DNA from: Nocardia sp. NBC_00508
GTDB lineage: Bacteria; Actinomycetota; Actinomycetes; Mycobacteriales; Mycobacteriaceae
Assembly (NCBI RefSeq): GCF_036346875.1
Contig: NZ_CP107852.1
Span: forward strand, 930,001 to 994,000
Direction: 5' to 3'
DNA: 64,000 nt
In this document: piece after piece, positions 32,340-41,225 of the stretch
Position numbering within the stretch: position 1 is the first letter of the stretch
How the letters are laid out: the number at the start of each line of letters is the position of its first letter
Position numbers and translations under genes: made by a program
Notes under the pieces: model-generated
What the model was told of the DNA's origin: nothing
Databases searched by the model: none
What the model saw: the letters and a program-made list of their open reading frames with translations, nothing else

Positions 32340-33150
32340 TCGCCTGCGTTCGGTCGCGGCCTACGCGGTGCTGCTGGCCGGGGCGGTGCTGACCGTGGCG
32401 CCACTGGTGCTCAGCGCGCTCACCGCGGTGAAGACGCCCGGCCAGTTCGCCACCGGATCGCCGCTGGCCCTGCCGCATCCGGTGACCGCGGACAATGTCC
32501 GGACCGTGCTGGACCACGGGCTCGGCCGAGCGGTGCTGGTGACCGCGCTGCTGACGGTGTTCGTCACCGGCGGTCAGCTGATCACCTCGGTGCTGGCGGC
32601 GTATGCGTTCGCGCGCACCGACTTTCCCGGCCGGGATGCGCTGTTCTGGGTCTATCTGGGCACCATGATGGTGCCGCCGATGGTGACGCTGATCCCGCTG
32701 TATCTGATGTTCGCGAAACTGGGGTGGCTCAATACCTTCTGGGCGCTGGCGCTGCCGTTCGTGTTCGGCTCTCCGTACGCGATCTTTTTGCTGCGCCAGT
32801 ACTTTCGGGCGATTCCCGAAGAGCTGATCGGCGCGGCGCGGCTCGACGGCGCCAACACCCTGGACGTCATCGTGCACGTGATGGTGCCGATGAGCCGACC
32901 GGTGCTGGCGACGCTGACGGTCATCACGATCGTCTCGCAGTGGAACAATTTCATGTGGCCGCTGGTCGCGAGCAGTGGCGAGCGGTGGCAGGTGCTGACC
33001 GTCGCGACGGCGAATCTGCAGACCCGGTACAACGCGCAGTGGACCCTGGTGATGGCGGCGACGACCCTGGCCATCGCCCCGCTGGTGGTGCTGTTCGTGA
33101 TCTTCCAGAAGCAGGTGCTGCGCTCGATCGCATGGACGGGTGGGAAATGA
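32329..33150 (+). CDS. ABC sugar-transporter permease (MalG/UgpE-type)
   Basis: A 273-residue permease with six helices. The EAA motif reads EELIGAARLDGANTLDVIVH. MVPPMVTLIPLYLMFAKLGW and NNFMWPLV are typical of the carbohydrate-importer CUT1 family. It overlaps the first permease by eleven bases and the solute-binding protein by four, so the three should be made in fixed ratio. Together they form the membrane channel of the importer. Confidence 0.85.
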   Translation: MSSDRLRSVAAYAVLLAGAVLTVAPLVLSALTAVKTPGQFATGSPLALPHPVTADNVRTVLDHGLGRAVLVTALLTVFVTGGQLITSVLAAYAFARTDFPGRDALFWVYLGTMMVPPMVTLIPLYLMFAKLGWLNTFWALALPFVFGSPYAIFLLRQYFRAIPEELIGAARLDGANTLDVIVHVMVPMSRPVLATLTVITIVSQWNNFMWPLVASSGERWQVLTVATANLQTRYNAQWTLVMAATTLAIAPLVVLFVIFQKQVLRSIAWTGGK

Positions 33151-34421
33151 AGACCTCGACCCGCGTGGTGCTCGCGGTGGGGATCGCAATGGTTCTGCTC
33201 GTCGCGGCCGTGTTGTGGCTCGGCCGTGGCGGTGACGGGTCCGGCCGCACCGTGATCGGATTGCGGATCTGGGACGAGAAGTTCGTGCCTGTCTACCGCG
33301 CCTCGTTGGAGGAGTTCCAGCGCGCGAATCCGGACGTCGAGGTGCGGATCACCGTGGTGCCGTGGTCGTCGTATCAGCAGAAGCTGCGGCTGGACGTGGC
33401 AGGCGGCACCGCCGATGACCTGTTCTGGACCACCCTGTACGAGGACTATGCCGATGCCGGACGGCTGATCGACGTCGGGGCGGCACTTGGTCCCGACGCC
33501 GCGGCGGCCTGGGACCCGTCGGCGGTCGCGCAGTACACCCGCAACGGAACTCTTTGGGCCGTACCGCAATTCGTCGATGGCGGCACGGCGGTGTACTACA
33601 ACCGCGACTTGCTCGCGGCGGCACACATCGATCCCGCCGAGCTGAATGCGGTGCAATGGAGCCCCGGTGGCGACGACACCTTCCGCCTGCTACTGCGCCG
33701 TCTGGCCGCGGTCGCACCCTGGTCCTACAACGCAGGCCATGACTTCCAGTCCATCGAGCTGCCGTATCTGGGCTCGGCCGGGGCACAGTTCCAGGACGAC
33801 CGCGATCACTTCGTCTTCGACAGCCCGCAGGGAATCGCGGCGTTCGACTACCTGATCCGGTTGATCGCCGACCGGCTCGCGCCCGCACCCGCCGACACCA
33901 ACACCAACCCCGATTTCGCGAAGAATGCCTTCTTGCAGGGCAAACTGGCGCTACTCCAGTCAGGGACGTTCACTCTCGCGCAGATCGCCCAGCAGGCCCG
34001 CTTCGGGTGGGGCGTCGCGCTGCTGCCGCACGGGCCGTCCGGGCGGGTGAGCACCAACAATGCGGTCGGCGTCGCCGCAAACGCCGCCACCCGGCACTCC
34101 GACGCGGTGCAGCGGGTGCTCGCCTGGCTGGGCAGTGGTTCGGGCAACCGGTATCTGGCCGGCGACGGCGCCACCATTCCCGCTGTCGTCTCCGAGCAGC
34201 AGGCCTACCGCGACTACTGGGCGAGGAAAGGCGTCGACGTCTCGCCCTTCTTCGACGTGCTGCGTGGACCACGTATCCCTTCCGGCGGCGGCCCTGGCTT
34301 TCCCGCCGCGCTTCGTGCCATCGACCCGATCTTCGCCGAGATGTATGCGGGCCGAATTCCGGTGCCCGAGGCCCTGTCCCGTGCCCGCGCCGCAGCCGAA
34401 GCCGCCGTCGCGCAGAACTGA
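33147..34421 (+). CDS. Extracellular solute-binding protein of the sugar importer
   Basis: A 424-residue family-1 solute-binding protein. LEEFQRANPDVEVRITVVPW, SSYQQKLRLDVAGGTADDLF and NGTLWAVPQFVDGGTAVYYN are the family landmarks. The N-terminus is one hydrophobic helix (VVLAVGIAMVLLVAAVLWLG) with no cysteine lipobox, so it is probably held by an uncleaved signal anchor rather than as a lipoprotein, which is less usual for Gram-positive importers. It overlaps the second permease by four bases and delivers the sugar to it. Confidence 0.85.
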   Translation: MKTSTRVVLAVGIAMVLLVAAVLWLGRGGDGSGRTVIGLRIWDEKFVPVYRASLEEFQRANPDVEVRITVVPWSSYQQKLRLDVAGGTADDLFWTTLYEDYADAGRLIDVGAALGPDAAAAWDPSAVAQYTRNGTLWAVPQFVDGGTAVYYNRDLLAAAHIDPAELNAVQWSPGGDDTFRLLLRRLAAVAPWSYNAGHDFQSIELPYLGSAGAQFQDDRDHFVFDSPQGIAAFDYLIRLIADRLAPAPADTNTNPDFAKNAFLQGKLALLQSGTFTLAQIAQQARFGWGVALLPHGPSGRVSTNNAVGVAANAATRHSDAVQRVLAWLGSGSGNRYLAGDGATIPAVVSEQQAYRDYWARKGVDVSPFFDVLRGPRIPSGGGPGFPAALRAIDPIFAEMYAGRIPVPEALSRARAAAEAAVAQN

Positions 34422-34457
34422 GCGTTGCCCGCGCGCGAACAGCCCCGGCCCGAATGA

Positions 34458-35354
34458 TCAGTGTGACCAATCCACCCATTCGCGCTGCGCGGTGAACAGG
34501 ACGGATGTCGAATGGCGGTATCCAAGCGAGTGAAGGCGCTGTTGGACCTCCGCGCGCACCTGGTCGAAGAAATCGACGTCGCGGCCCGAGGTGCCAGGCC
34601 CCACGACGAAGGCCAGTTCTACGTCGAGCCGGCTTCCTACCTTGGATGCCCGCACGAATGATTCGTCGAATCCGTGCGCTGCCCGAATGTCGTCGCAGAC
34701 CTCCTGAACCACAGAGCCGACCGGCTCTGCGGCGGCCATGGTCAGGATTTCCCGGAACGCCTCCCGGAACAACCGGACCGGAACCCACAGGTACACCACC
34801 GACACCACGATCACCAGGCTCGGGTCGACCAACCGCGCGGTGTCGGCGTGCCCGGTTTCCTGCAGAATGACCGCGCCCAGGAATCCGCCGAGTGTGACCA
34901 GGCTCAGCGCCGCGTCGCCGACCCATTCCGCCGCCTCCGCACGGACCAATCCCGTGTCGGAGCGGGCCGCCCGAAACAGCACCACCGCCACGGCGATACT
35001 CGCCAGCGACGCGGTCACCGCATAGGCCAACGCGGAGCCGGCCGATATCGCGCGACCGCCGTGCACGATCTCCCGTACCGCATTCGCCGACCCGTAGAGA
35101 CACAGCCCGCCGAGGGCAGTCGCTTTGACGACGATCGCGACCGGCTCCCAAGTCTCACGACCCCATGGGTAGATCGCGTCGGCGCCCTTCGCGGCGGTCC
35201 GGTGCGCCATGATGGCGAGCGCCGAAAGCCCGATACTGACCAGCGAATAGAGACCGTCGAAGACGATCATCTGCGATCCCGCCGCGATTCCCCACACCAG
35301 GGACACCACGACGAAGCACACCGAAGCCCACATCGAGAACACAAGTGCGCGCAC
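34458..35354 (-). CDS. Cation diffusion facilitator (CDF) metal transporter
   Basis: A 298-residue CDF protein with six transmembrane helices and a cytoplasmic domain of about 85 residues. The metal site residues appear in FDGLYSLVSIG and EAAEWVGDAALSL. PWGRETWEPVAI is the usual loop between helices 2 and 3. The C-terminal VCDDIRAAHGFDESFVRASK and the strand SRLDVELAFVV form the CDF ferredoxin-like domain. Helix 2 has Asp and Tyr rather than the usual HxxxD, so the metal selectivity could differ from zinc. GTG start. It faces the sugar importer. Confidence 0.75.
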   Translation of the reverse strand: MRALVFSMWASVCFVVVSLVWGIAAGSQMIVFDGLYSLVSIGLSALAIMAHRTAAKGADAIYPWGRETWEPVAIVVKATALGGLCLYGSANAVREIVHGGRAISAGSALAYAVTASLASIAVAVVLFRAARSDTGLVRAEAAEWVGDAALSLVTLGGFLGAVILQETGHADTARLVDPSLVIVVSVVYLWVPVRLFREAFREILTMAAAEPVGSVVQEVCDDIRAAHGFDESFVRASKVGSRLDVELAFVVGPGTSGRDVDFFDQVRAEVQQRLHSLGYRHSTSVLFTAQREWVDWSH

Positions 35355-35441
35355 GTGGCCAGGCTACGGTAACGCAGCGAATTCTCGGCAAAGCTGTCGT
35401 AGCGACGGCTATGGCATAGGTGCCGGTACCCGGCCCACGGC

Positions 35442-36581
35442 TCACGCGCCGACTGCCTCGGCCAGCCGGGGCAGTTGCCGCAGCGGATTGTGCCGTTCGA
35501 CTTCCATGCGCTGGTCGGCGTCGAAGATATCGCTGAGCCCGGGCGCCGGATCGTGGGTGCCGGTCTGTGGGAGGGTGAGGGCGCTGAAGGGCCAGTCCGA
35601 ACCGAAGACGACGTGCTCGCGCGGGCTGACCGCGAGCACGCTTGCCATCGCGGCGGCCGATCCGCTGAGGGCGGTGTCGTAGTAGAAGTTCGCGATCTGG
35701 CGTCGCGTGTCGAGAATCGACGGCCGCGGCAGATCCTCGGGCCACAGTTCGCCGAGCACGGTTTGCGAAGCGACGCTGATGCGGTGGGACAGGAACGGCA
35801 GAGTGCCGCCCGCATGGGCCAGCTGGAAACGGATGTTCGGGTAGCGCTGGGTCATGCCGGTGGCCATCATCAACGTCGCGGCGCGGGTGGTGTCGAAGGT
35901 GAATTCCTCCAGGAAGTCCGGCAACGGGAGTTCCGGCTTGGCGCCGGCCGGGATCGCGGCCGGATGGACGAAGACGAAGGCTTTGCGCTGATTCAACGCG
36001 ATCATCAACGGTTCGAAGCGCGGGTCGCCGAGGTAGACGCCGTCGTAAGCCGACAGCAGGACCACGCCGTCGAGGTGTAGTTCGTCCATCGCGTAGATCG
36101 CTTCGGCAATGGAAGCCGGGATATCGGGCATCGGCAGCACCGCGAAGGCGCCGAAACGCTGGGAGTGGGTTGTGCACAGGTCCGCGGCGTAGGTGTTGCA
36201 GTAGCGCGCCATGTCGGTGGCTTCCTTGCCACGCAGGAACGACACACCCGGGTCGGACACCGACAGCGCCTGGGCCTGAATCCCGTAGTAATCCATGAAC
36301 GCCAGCGCCTGCTCCGGCGACCAGTCCGGTGTCGGATATCCACCGATGGTGAAGTGACCATGGTCGAGCAGCGCCGCGCGGTAGTCCGGTGGCAGGAAAT
36401 GCGCATGCAGGTCGATTCGGTAGGTGCCCGACGGCGCGGGCTGCTGGGGGCGGCCGGGGGCGGCCTGGGCGAGCGGCGCCGTCGCGGCCGACGCGGCGAC
36501 ACCGAACGTTCCCGCGACCGCTCCACCCAGCACCCGGCGGCGAGTCATCTGCATACGGGCTTGCCAGCGGGAGTTGGTCAC
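35442..36581 (-). CDS. Tat-exported amidohydrolase (ACMSD-like)
   Basis: A 379-residue protein. A twin-arginine signal ([20 protein letters not shown]) is followed by the amidohydrolase-2 fold: metal site DLHAHF at residues 57-62, [20 protein letters not shown] and FGSDWPF. Members include ACMSD-type decarboxylases and hydrolases. Export makes a catabolic decarboxylase less likely and a secreted hydrolase more so. The GTG at 36581 follows GGAGAACCTCT. The TetR gene lies divergent, with a small dyad between them, so it is likely controlled by it. Confidence 0.8.
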   Translation of the reverse strand: MTNSRWQARMQMTRRRVLGGAVAGTFGVAASAATAPLAQAAPGRPQQPAPSGTYRIDLHAHFLPPDYRAALLDHGHFTIGGYPTPDWSPEQALAFMDYYGIQAQALSVSDPGVSFLRGKEATDMARYCNTYAADLCTTHSQRFGAFAVLPMPDIPASIAEAIYAMDELHLDGVVLLSAYDGVYLGDPRFEPLMIALNQRKAFVFVHPAAIPAGAKPELPLPDFLEEFTFDTTRAATLMMATGMTQRYPNIRFQLAHAGGTLPFLSHRISVASQTVLGELWPEDLPRPSILDTRRQIANFYYDTALSGSAAAMASVLAVSPREHVVFGSDWPFSALTLPQTGTHDPAPGLSDIFDADQRMEVERHNPLRQLPRLAEAVGA

Positions 36582-36638
36582 AGAGGTTCTCCATTTCTTT
36601 GATCGAGGAGCAGCGGCGAATCTGATGGTTTCCTCAGA

Positions 36639-36651
36639 TACGATTCTCGTA
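36639..36651. promoter_or_regulatory. Small dyad between the amidohydrolase and TetR genes
   Basis: TACGA (36639-36643) and TCGTA (36647-36651) flank TTC, and a second CGTAACGATA overlaps. It is short, so evidence is weak, but it is the only clear dyad in the 95-base divergent promoter. Confidence 0.3.
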
Positions 36652-36676
36652 ACGATATCGAGGGAGAGAAGGACCG

Positions 36677-37312
36677 ATGGCAGAACCCGCAGTGCGCAAC
36701 CGCGTCGACCGGCGCCGGGAACGTACCCGCAACGCGTTGCTCGGCGCGGCGCGGAAATTCTTGTCGGAGGGTCGTTCCGCGGTGAGCATTCAGGAGATCA
36801 CCGATGCCGCCGACGTCGGTTTCGGCACCTTCTACAACCACTTCCAGTCGAAGGAGCAGTTGTTCGACGAAGCGGTGCGCTCGGTGCTGCAGGTCTACAG
36901 CGAGATGCGCGACGGGATCGTGGCGTTGTACGACGATCCGGCCGAGGTGTTCGCGGTGAGTTTCCGCATGACCGGCCGTTTGCAGCGGCAGGTGCCGGAG
37001 ATGGTCCGGGTGCTGCTGAATTCCGGCATGTCGGTGCTGCTGCGCGACGAGGGGCTGGCGCCGCGCGCGCGTCGCGACATCATCGAGGCGCAGGAGGTGG
37101 GCCGGTTCGAGCCGATGGATCCGGACATGGCGGTGATGGCCGCCGGTGGGGCCCTGCTGGGTCTGCTGCAGCTGCTGGATGCGCGACCGGATGCCGACGC
37201 GGGGGCCCGCACCGACGAGATGACCTTTCATGTGCTGCGCATGTTCGGCATGACCAAGCGGTCGGCGCAGAAGCTGACCTCCACGCCGCTTCCGCCGCAG
37301 CCGCAGCTGTAG
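36677..37312 (+). CDS. TetR-family regulator of the amidohydrolase
   Basis: A 211-residue TetR-type repressor. [20 protein letters not shown] and [20 protein letters not shown] form the helix-turn-helix, followed by [30 protein letters not shown] is just before the ATG. The C-terminal domain is helical with a Pro-rich tail ([11 protein letters not shown]). It is divergent from the Tat-exported amidohydrolase and probably represses it. A strong hairpin ends its transcript. Confidence 0.85.
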   Translation: MAEPAVRNRVDRRRERTRNALLGAARKFLSEGRSAVSIQEITDAADVGFGTFYNHFQSKEQLFDEAVRSVLQVYSEMRDGIVALYDDPAEVFAVSFRMTGRLQRQVPEMVRVLLNSGMSVLLRDEGLAPRARRDIIEAQEVGRFEPMDPDMAVMAAGGALLGLLQLLDARPDADAGARTDEMTFHVLRMFGMTKRSAQKLTSTPLPPQPQL

Positions 37313-37316
37313 CGGA

Positions 37317-37344
37317 CGGGCTGCCGCCGTCGGCGGCAGGCCCG
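37317..37344 (+). terminator. Hairpin terminator after the TetR gene
   Basis: CGGGCTGCCGCC (37317-37328) can pair with GGCGGCAGGCCCG (37332-37344) around GTC, an almost perfect GC stem four bases after the TetR stop. It may also stop the convergent meta-cleavage remnant. Confidence 0.65.
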
Positions 37345-37365
37345 ATGTCCCGCTGCTGATCACCT

Positions 37366-37913
37366 TCACCGGGCGCGGCCGCCGATGAGGTCGAGTGCGA
37401 TGTCGGTGATCATGTCTTCTTGTCCGCCGATGAGGCCGCGTTGTCCGGCTTCGGTGAGCAGGGTCCGGACGTCGATTCCGTAGGTGGTGGAGGCTTTTTC
37501 GGCGTGGCGTAGGAAGCTGGAGTACACGCCTGCGTAGCCGCAGGGTGAGGGTGTCGCGGTCGACTTGCACGGGCCGGTCCATCAAGGGCCGGATCAGGTC
37601 GTCGGCGGCGTCGGTGAGCGAGTTCAGGTCCGCACCATGCTCCCAGTCGTGCAGGTCGGCGACGGCGACGAACGCTTCCAGCGGTGTGTTGCCCGCGCCC
37701 GCGCCGAGTCCGGCCAGCGACGCGTCGACGCGGGTCGCGCCTGCTTCGACGGCGACGACGCTGTTGGCGACCGACAGGGACAGGTTCTGGTGGGCGTGGA
37801 TGCCGATCTCGGTGGCCGGGTCCTGGGCCGGACCCAGCCTCGGTGAAGAAGATCTCGTGCTCTCCGACCCGGACCGTCCGCCCGGTGCCGACACCCTTGT
37901 CGATGCTTGTCAC
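37366..37913 (-). pseudogene. Chimeric remnant of a meta-cleavage operon (HsaD-like start joined to HsaF-like end)
   Basis: From the GTG at 37913 (after GGAGGTAGCT) the frame reads [20 protein letters not shown] and [10 protein letters not shown], the start of a meta-cleavage-product hydrolase (HsaD/BphD type). At about 37820 it jumps into the second half of 4-hydroxy-2-oxovalerate aldolase (HsaF/BphI): [33 protein letters not shown] further frameshift near 37541 is needed to reach [20 protein letters not shown] and [21 protein letters not shown] deletion between an hsaD-like and an hsaF-like gene, removing the aldehyde dehydrogenase and hydratase genes normally between them, plus a frameshift explains it. 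The promoter region survives. Confidence 0.75.
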
Positions 37914-37933
37914 AGCTACCTCCACGTCCGTTA

Positions 37934-37993
37934 CTGATGAAATCATCAGCTACGAGGAAAGTATCTGTCAAGCAAAAATGATGAAATTGTCAG
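37934..37993 (-). promoter_or_regulatory. Promoter with two operator copies of the broken meta-cleavage operon
   Basis: CTGATGAAATCATCAG (37934-37949) is a dyad with seven-base arms. A second copy, ATGATGAAATTGTCAG (37978-37993), keeps 13 of 16 bases. TTGACA (minus strand, about 37966-37971) lies between them as a -35 candidate. Repeated dyads over a promoter are usual for repressors of aromatic or steroid degradation genes. No repressor gene is adjacent. Confidence 0.45.
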
Positions 37994-38032
37994 AACCGTG
38001 GCTACCGTCACCAGGCCCGGTGCCACGTCCTG

Positions 38033-38300
38033 CTATCCGTGCGCGGGAGGTTCGCGGAAGTAGGTCGCCAGACGCCCGGACAACACGACAAGTCCTGCTG
38101 CGTCGATTCGCGGTCCGTCGGACCACGAGTCGCATCGAACCAGTGCGCCGATTCCGGCATGCCCTCTGGCCGGGCGAACACATGCTGATGGAAGTGCGCG
38201 ACACTGCGGCCGGTGATGGCGGAGCATACGAATTCCGGTGCGAACTCGCTCCACAAGGCCTGCGCGGCACGGCGAGCCGCCCACCGCGCCCACTTGCACG
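38033..38300 (-). pseudogene. HIT-family remnant
   Basis: The minus strand reads ARRAAQALWSEFAPEFVCSA followed by ITGRSVAHFHQHVFARPEGM; HFHQHVF is the histidine-triad loop of HIT hydrolases. After DRESTQQDL the frame must shift to continue VVLSGRLATYFREPPAHG, which then ends with a stop at 38033. There is no good start codon or N-terminal half. It is a broken fragment next to the collapsed meta-cleavage operon. Confidence 0.45.
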
Positions 38301-38301
38301 A

Positions 38302-39609
38302 TCAGGCGCCGAGGGCCACTGCGACTGGCTCACCAGGGTCGGCGCCGGGTGGTATGGCGAAGATCCCGCTGCCGGTGTGTTGGATGAGGCCGTTGAGGCG
38401 GTCTGTTGCGGCAAGGGCGTGCTGGGCTCTGATGAATTGGTCCGGCGGGTTGTTCATGTAGGCCGCGAACAACAGGCCGGCGTCGAGTTGATTATGTCCG
38501 CCGTGGGTGTGGTTCGGATCGGTGCCCGCCGGGTGTTCGTGCGGGTGCGTGGACTCGGAGGCGTTGGCGAGCAGGATGCCGTAGTCGTAGTTGTAGCCGC
38601 GGCGCAGCATCGGGATGCCGTGAACAAGTCGCACGTGGGCGTCCGCGGGAACTTCGAGATCGCCGTTCGCCGACCGTGCCGACACATCGATCGGGTCGAA
38701 TTCGGTGTGCCCGCCGAGCGGGGCACCGTCGTCGCGGCGGCGGCCGATGATTCGGTTCTGCTCGGCGATCGGCAGCTGGTCCCATTCGGCGGTCTTCATC
38801 CGGATCTTGCGGAACACCAGGTAGGTTCCGCCATGAAACCAATCCGGCTCGTCGGGAGACGCGACCCATACAGCGCGATCGAACTCCGGCGTTCCGGGGT
38901 GGGGGTTGGCCGTACCGTCCTTGTGCCCGAACATATTTCGTGGCGTTCCGCCACCGGGCCGACTGAGGAAGCCGTGCTGCGTCCACCGCATGCGCGCGAG
39001 ACCGGGCATGCGCGCACGCAGGGCGCGAAAGGTGTGGCTCACGATCTGCATGTCGTCGGCGCAGATCTGCACCAGCACGTCGCCGCCGCTCCACGCGGGA
39101 TTCAGGACATCCCCGGCGAATTCGGGCAGCGGATGCAGGTGTTCCGGCCGACGGTCCGCCAAGCCGAACCGTCCGTCGAAGACGCTCGGGCCGAGACCGA
39201 ACGTGACGGTCAGACGCGCCGGATCGAGACCCGTGGCGAAGTCGGTATGGGCACTGAATCCCGCTGGCGTGTCATCCTTTTCGGGAGCAGGATCGCCCGC
39301 GGCGAGCGCGGCCGCCGTTGCCGTCCATCCGGCCAGCAGATCCCGCAGCGCCGCGCGATCCGGCCGGGCGATGTCGCAGGACAAGAACAAAGCATGCGAC
39401 TGCGCCGGAGTCGCGATACCCGCTTGCCGAGGCCCGTGAAATGCCTCGATGCCCGAGTCGGCGGTGGATTCCCCGTCGATCATCCGGCCCGCCGCGGCAC
39501 CGGCCGTCGCGGCACCGGCAGCGGCGAGCGCCGATCCGAAAAGGCCCCGGCGCGACAGGCGCCACGTCGAGTCACCATTCTTACTACGCTCGGTAGTAGA
39601 TTCACCCAT
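38302..39609 (-). CDS. DyP-type heme peroxidase, Tat-exported (EfeB/deferrochelatase-like)
   Basis: A 435-residue protein. The twin-arginine signal is LSRRGLFGSALAAAGAAT. The DyP signature GHKDGTANPHPG (GxxDG, distal Asp) and HTFRALRARMPGLARMRWTQ are clear, and the proximal His lies in the C-terminal half. EfeB-type members are exported with an EfeUO iron uptake set; none is seen here, so a general secreted heme peroxidase is equally likely. The start at 39609 gives a usual Tat peptide; the frame is open further upstream to 39732. Confidence 0.85.
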   Translation of the reverse strand: MGESTTERSKNGDSTWRLSRRGLFGSALAAAGAATAGAAAGRMIDGESTADSGIEAFHGPRQAGIATPAQSHALFLSCDIARPDRAALRDLLAGWTATAAALAAGDPAPEKDDTPAGFSAHTDFATGLDPARLTVTFGLGPSVFDGRFGLADRRPEHLHPLPEFAGDVLNPAWSGGDVLVQICADDMQIVSHTFRALRARMPGLARMRWTQHGFLSRPGGGTPRNMFGHKDGTANPHPGTPEFDRAVWVASPDEPDWFHGGTYLVFRKIRMKTAEWDQLPIAEQNRIIGRRRDDGAPLGGHTEFDPIDVSARSANGDLEVPADAHVRLVHGIPMLRRGYNYDYGILLANASESTHPHEHPAGTDPNHTHGGHNQLDAGLLFAAYMNNPPDQFIRAQHALAATDRLNGLIQHTGSGIFAIPPGADPGEPVAVALGA

Positions 39610-39783
39610 GCCTGCCGAGCGTAGCGGAGCGGCGCAATCTACACCGCAGGGCCCGACCGCCGAGTTCCAGTCGACGACATCAAGCGGCCGACTGACCGGT
39701 ATGTGGTCCTGTGATGGGATATCTTGTGCCACTTGAGATTTGTGGAACCATTTCTTGCACCGGGTGGTCTACGAGGGGGTCTG

Positions 39784-40218
39784 ATGCGTTTCACCGCAAG
39801 GGTCGTCGGGGTCGGCGCTGTGAGTTTCGGTCTCGTGTGCGGTTGCAGCCCAGAGCATCCGGAACTGCCAGGCGTTCCGCCCGCGAACACCGTCCAGGCC
39901 AGCACATCGAGCCTGCCCGCAACCCCCGGTGGGACACCCTCTGAGGCCTCCTCGCCGTCTTCCGTCGGGAGCCGGATCCTTCCCCCAACCGCGGCGCCTT
40001 CACCAACGCAGCAGAACAACGGCGGGGCGGTCGGGCCGACAATGCCGCCGGGGTCGCCCACCCCGGGCGACAAAGTCTCAGCTGTCATACCTACGACGCC
40101 GCGGGTGGACCCCGGCCCTACCCGAGCAGGCGCGGGAATCGAAAGCGGGACACCGACGCAGTCGACGACCACGGTCGCGCCCCGCACGACGACTTCCGCA
40201 CCGGAGCCGAACCGGTGA
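39784..40218 (+). CDS. Pro/Thr/Ser-rich lipoprotein
   Basis: A 144-residue exported protein. The signal peptide ends at the lipobox FGLVCGC. The mature part has no folded domain: it is rich in Pro, Thr, Ser and Gly (PTMPPGSPTPGDK, PTQSTTTVAPRTTTSAPEPN), the composition of a cell-wall-spanning stalk, possibly O-mannosylated as in mycobacteria. The stop overlaps the start of a membrane-protein gene (GTGA), so the two are a unit. The function is unknown. Confidence 0.65.
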   Translation: MRFTARVVGVGAVSFGLVCGCSPEHPELPGVPPANTVQASTSSLPATPGGTPSEASSPSSVGSRILPPTAAPSPTQQNNGGAVGPTMPPGSPTPGDKVSAVIPTTPRVDPGPTRAGAGIESGTPTQSTTTVAPRTTTSAPEPNR

Positions 40219-41162
40219 TCGCCACCACCCTTGTGCAGACCGACGAAGCGAGCCACGCCGAGGGGCAGCACTCGGATCTACCGCGCGGGCTTCGCCTCGT
40301 GTTGTCGGCGGCGGGCGCGATCACCTCGCAAGCGCTGGTCGTGACCGCGATGCTGTACTACTTCGGACAGGTGTACACGCGAACATGGTTCGCGCACTTC
40401 GGGATCGACGTGGGCATGCTCGGCTATTCGATCCCCGACTACGTCGTGCGCAGCGTCAACGGCGCCTACTGGCCCGCGTTGCTGGCGTTGCTGGCCGCGG
40501 TGGCGCTGGCCGGGCTGCGACCGATACCGATACTCGTCGCGGCCAGAACTCGGCGGCCACGACAAACGTTGCGCCGGTGGTTCGTCTCCGTTGTCACGCT
40601 CGGTGCGAGCTTGCTCGCCGCAGTCGCGGCCGGAATCGTGCTGCGTGCGTTCTTGCCCGCGGCGATGAGTCGCTACCTGCCGCTCATGCTGATCAGCGGC
40701 GCGGCCTTGCTCGGCTACGCGATCGCGCTCCGGATGTGGTATCCCGTCCAGCTCGGGCCGCGACGGCACCGACGACGCGATCGCTCGACGGACTTGCCCT
40801 GGGTGACCCTGCTGGCGTTGCTGGCCATCGGCGTGCTCGGAACGATGTGGTCGGTCGGTGGCTATGCCGCCGACCAAGCGGACCAAGATGCCCGGACCGC
40901 GGAGCTCACGCACTTCGCCGACCGCCCGCTGGTGCTGTTGTTCAGCGTCGACCGGCTCGCCATCGAGGGCGGCGCCTCCCGCGTCGACCCGATCACAGTG
41001 CCCGACGAGAAGTTTCGCTACGTCTACAGCGGCCTGACCCTGCTGTCCCGGACCCCGGATCGCTACTTCTTGATCCCCTACGACTGGAAAGCCAAGCGGG
41101 ACCGAGTATTCATCATCGGTACGAGCGACAACATCCGAATCGACATCGCGCGTCACCCGTGA
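40215..41162 (+). CDS. Multi-pass membrane protein of unknown function
   Basis: A 315-residue protein with about five transmembrane helices (such as VLSAAGAITSQALVVTAMLY, WPALLALLAAVALAGL, LPWVTLLALLAIGVLG), then a soluble C-terminal domain of about 85 residues (DRPLVLLFSVDRLAIEGG, YDWKAKRDRVFIIG). I do not recognise the family. The start is a GTG that overlaps the preceding Pro-rich lipoprotein gene. The neighbour suggests an envelope-associated role; nothing more is shown. Confidence 0.65.
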   Translation: MIATTLVQTDEASHAEGQHSDLPRGLRLVLSAAGAITSQALVVTAMLYYFGQVYTRTWFAHFGIDVGMLGYSIPDYVVRSVNGAYWPALLALLAAVALAGLRPIPILVAARTRRPRQTLRRWFVSVVTLGASLLAAVAAGIVLRAFLPAAMSRYLPLMLISGAALLGYAIALRMWYPVQLGPRRHRRRDRSTDLPWVTLLALLAIGVLGTMWSVGGYAADQADQDARTAELTHFADRPLVLLFSVDRLAIEGGASRVDPITVPDEKFRYVYSGLTLLSRTPDRYFLIPYDWKAKRDRVFIIGTSDNIRIDIARHP

Positions 41163-41225
41163 TCGCTGCGAGTGAATTGCTCCGCCGCCGCGCACCTTTG
41201 CAACCGAAACCCGCACCAGGAAGTC

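Noticed and set aside
37966..37971. A complete sigma-70 promoter for the meta-cleavage remnant
   Set aside because: TTGACA is clear, but no good -10 box lies 16-18 bases away, so only the -35 and the operators are reported.
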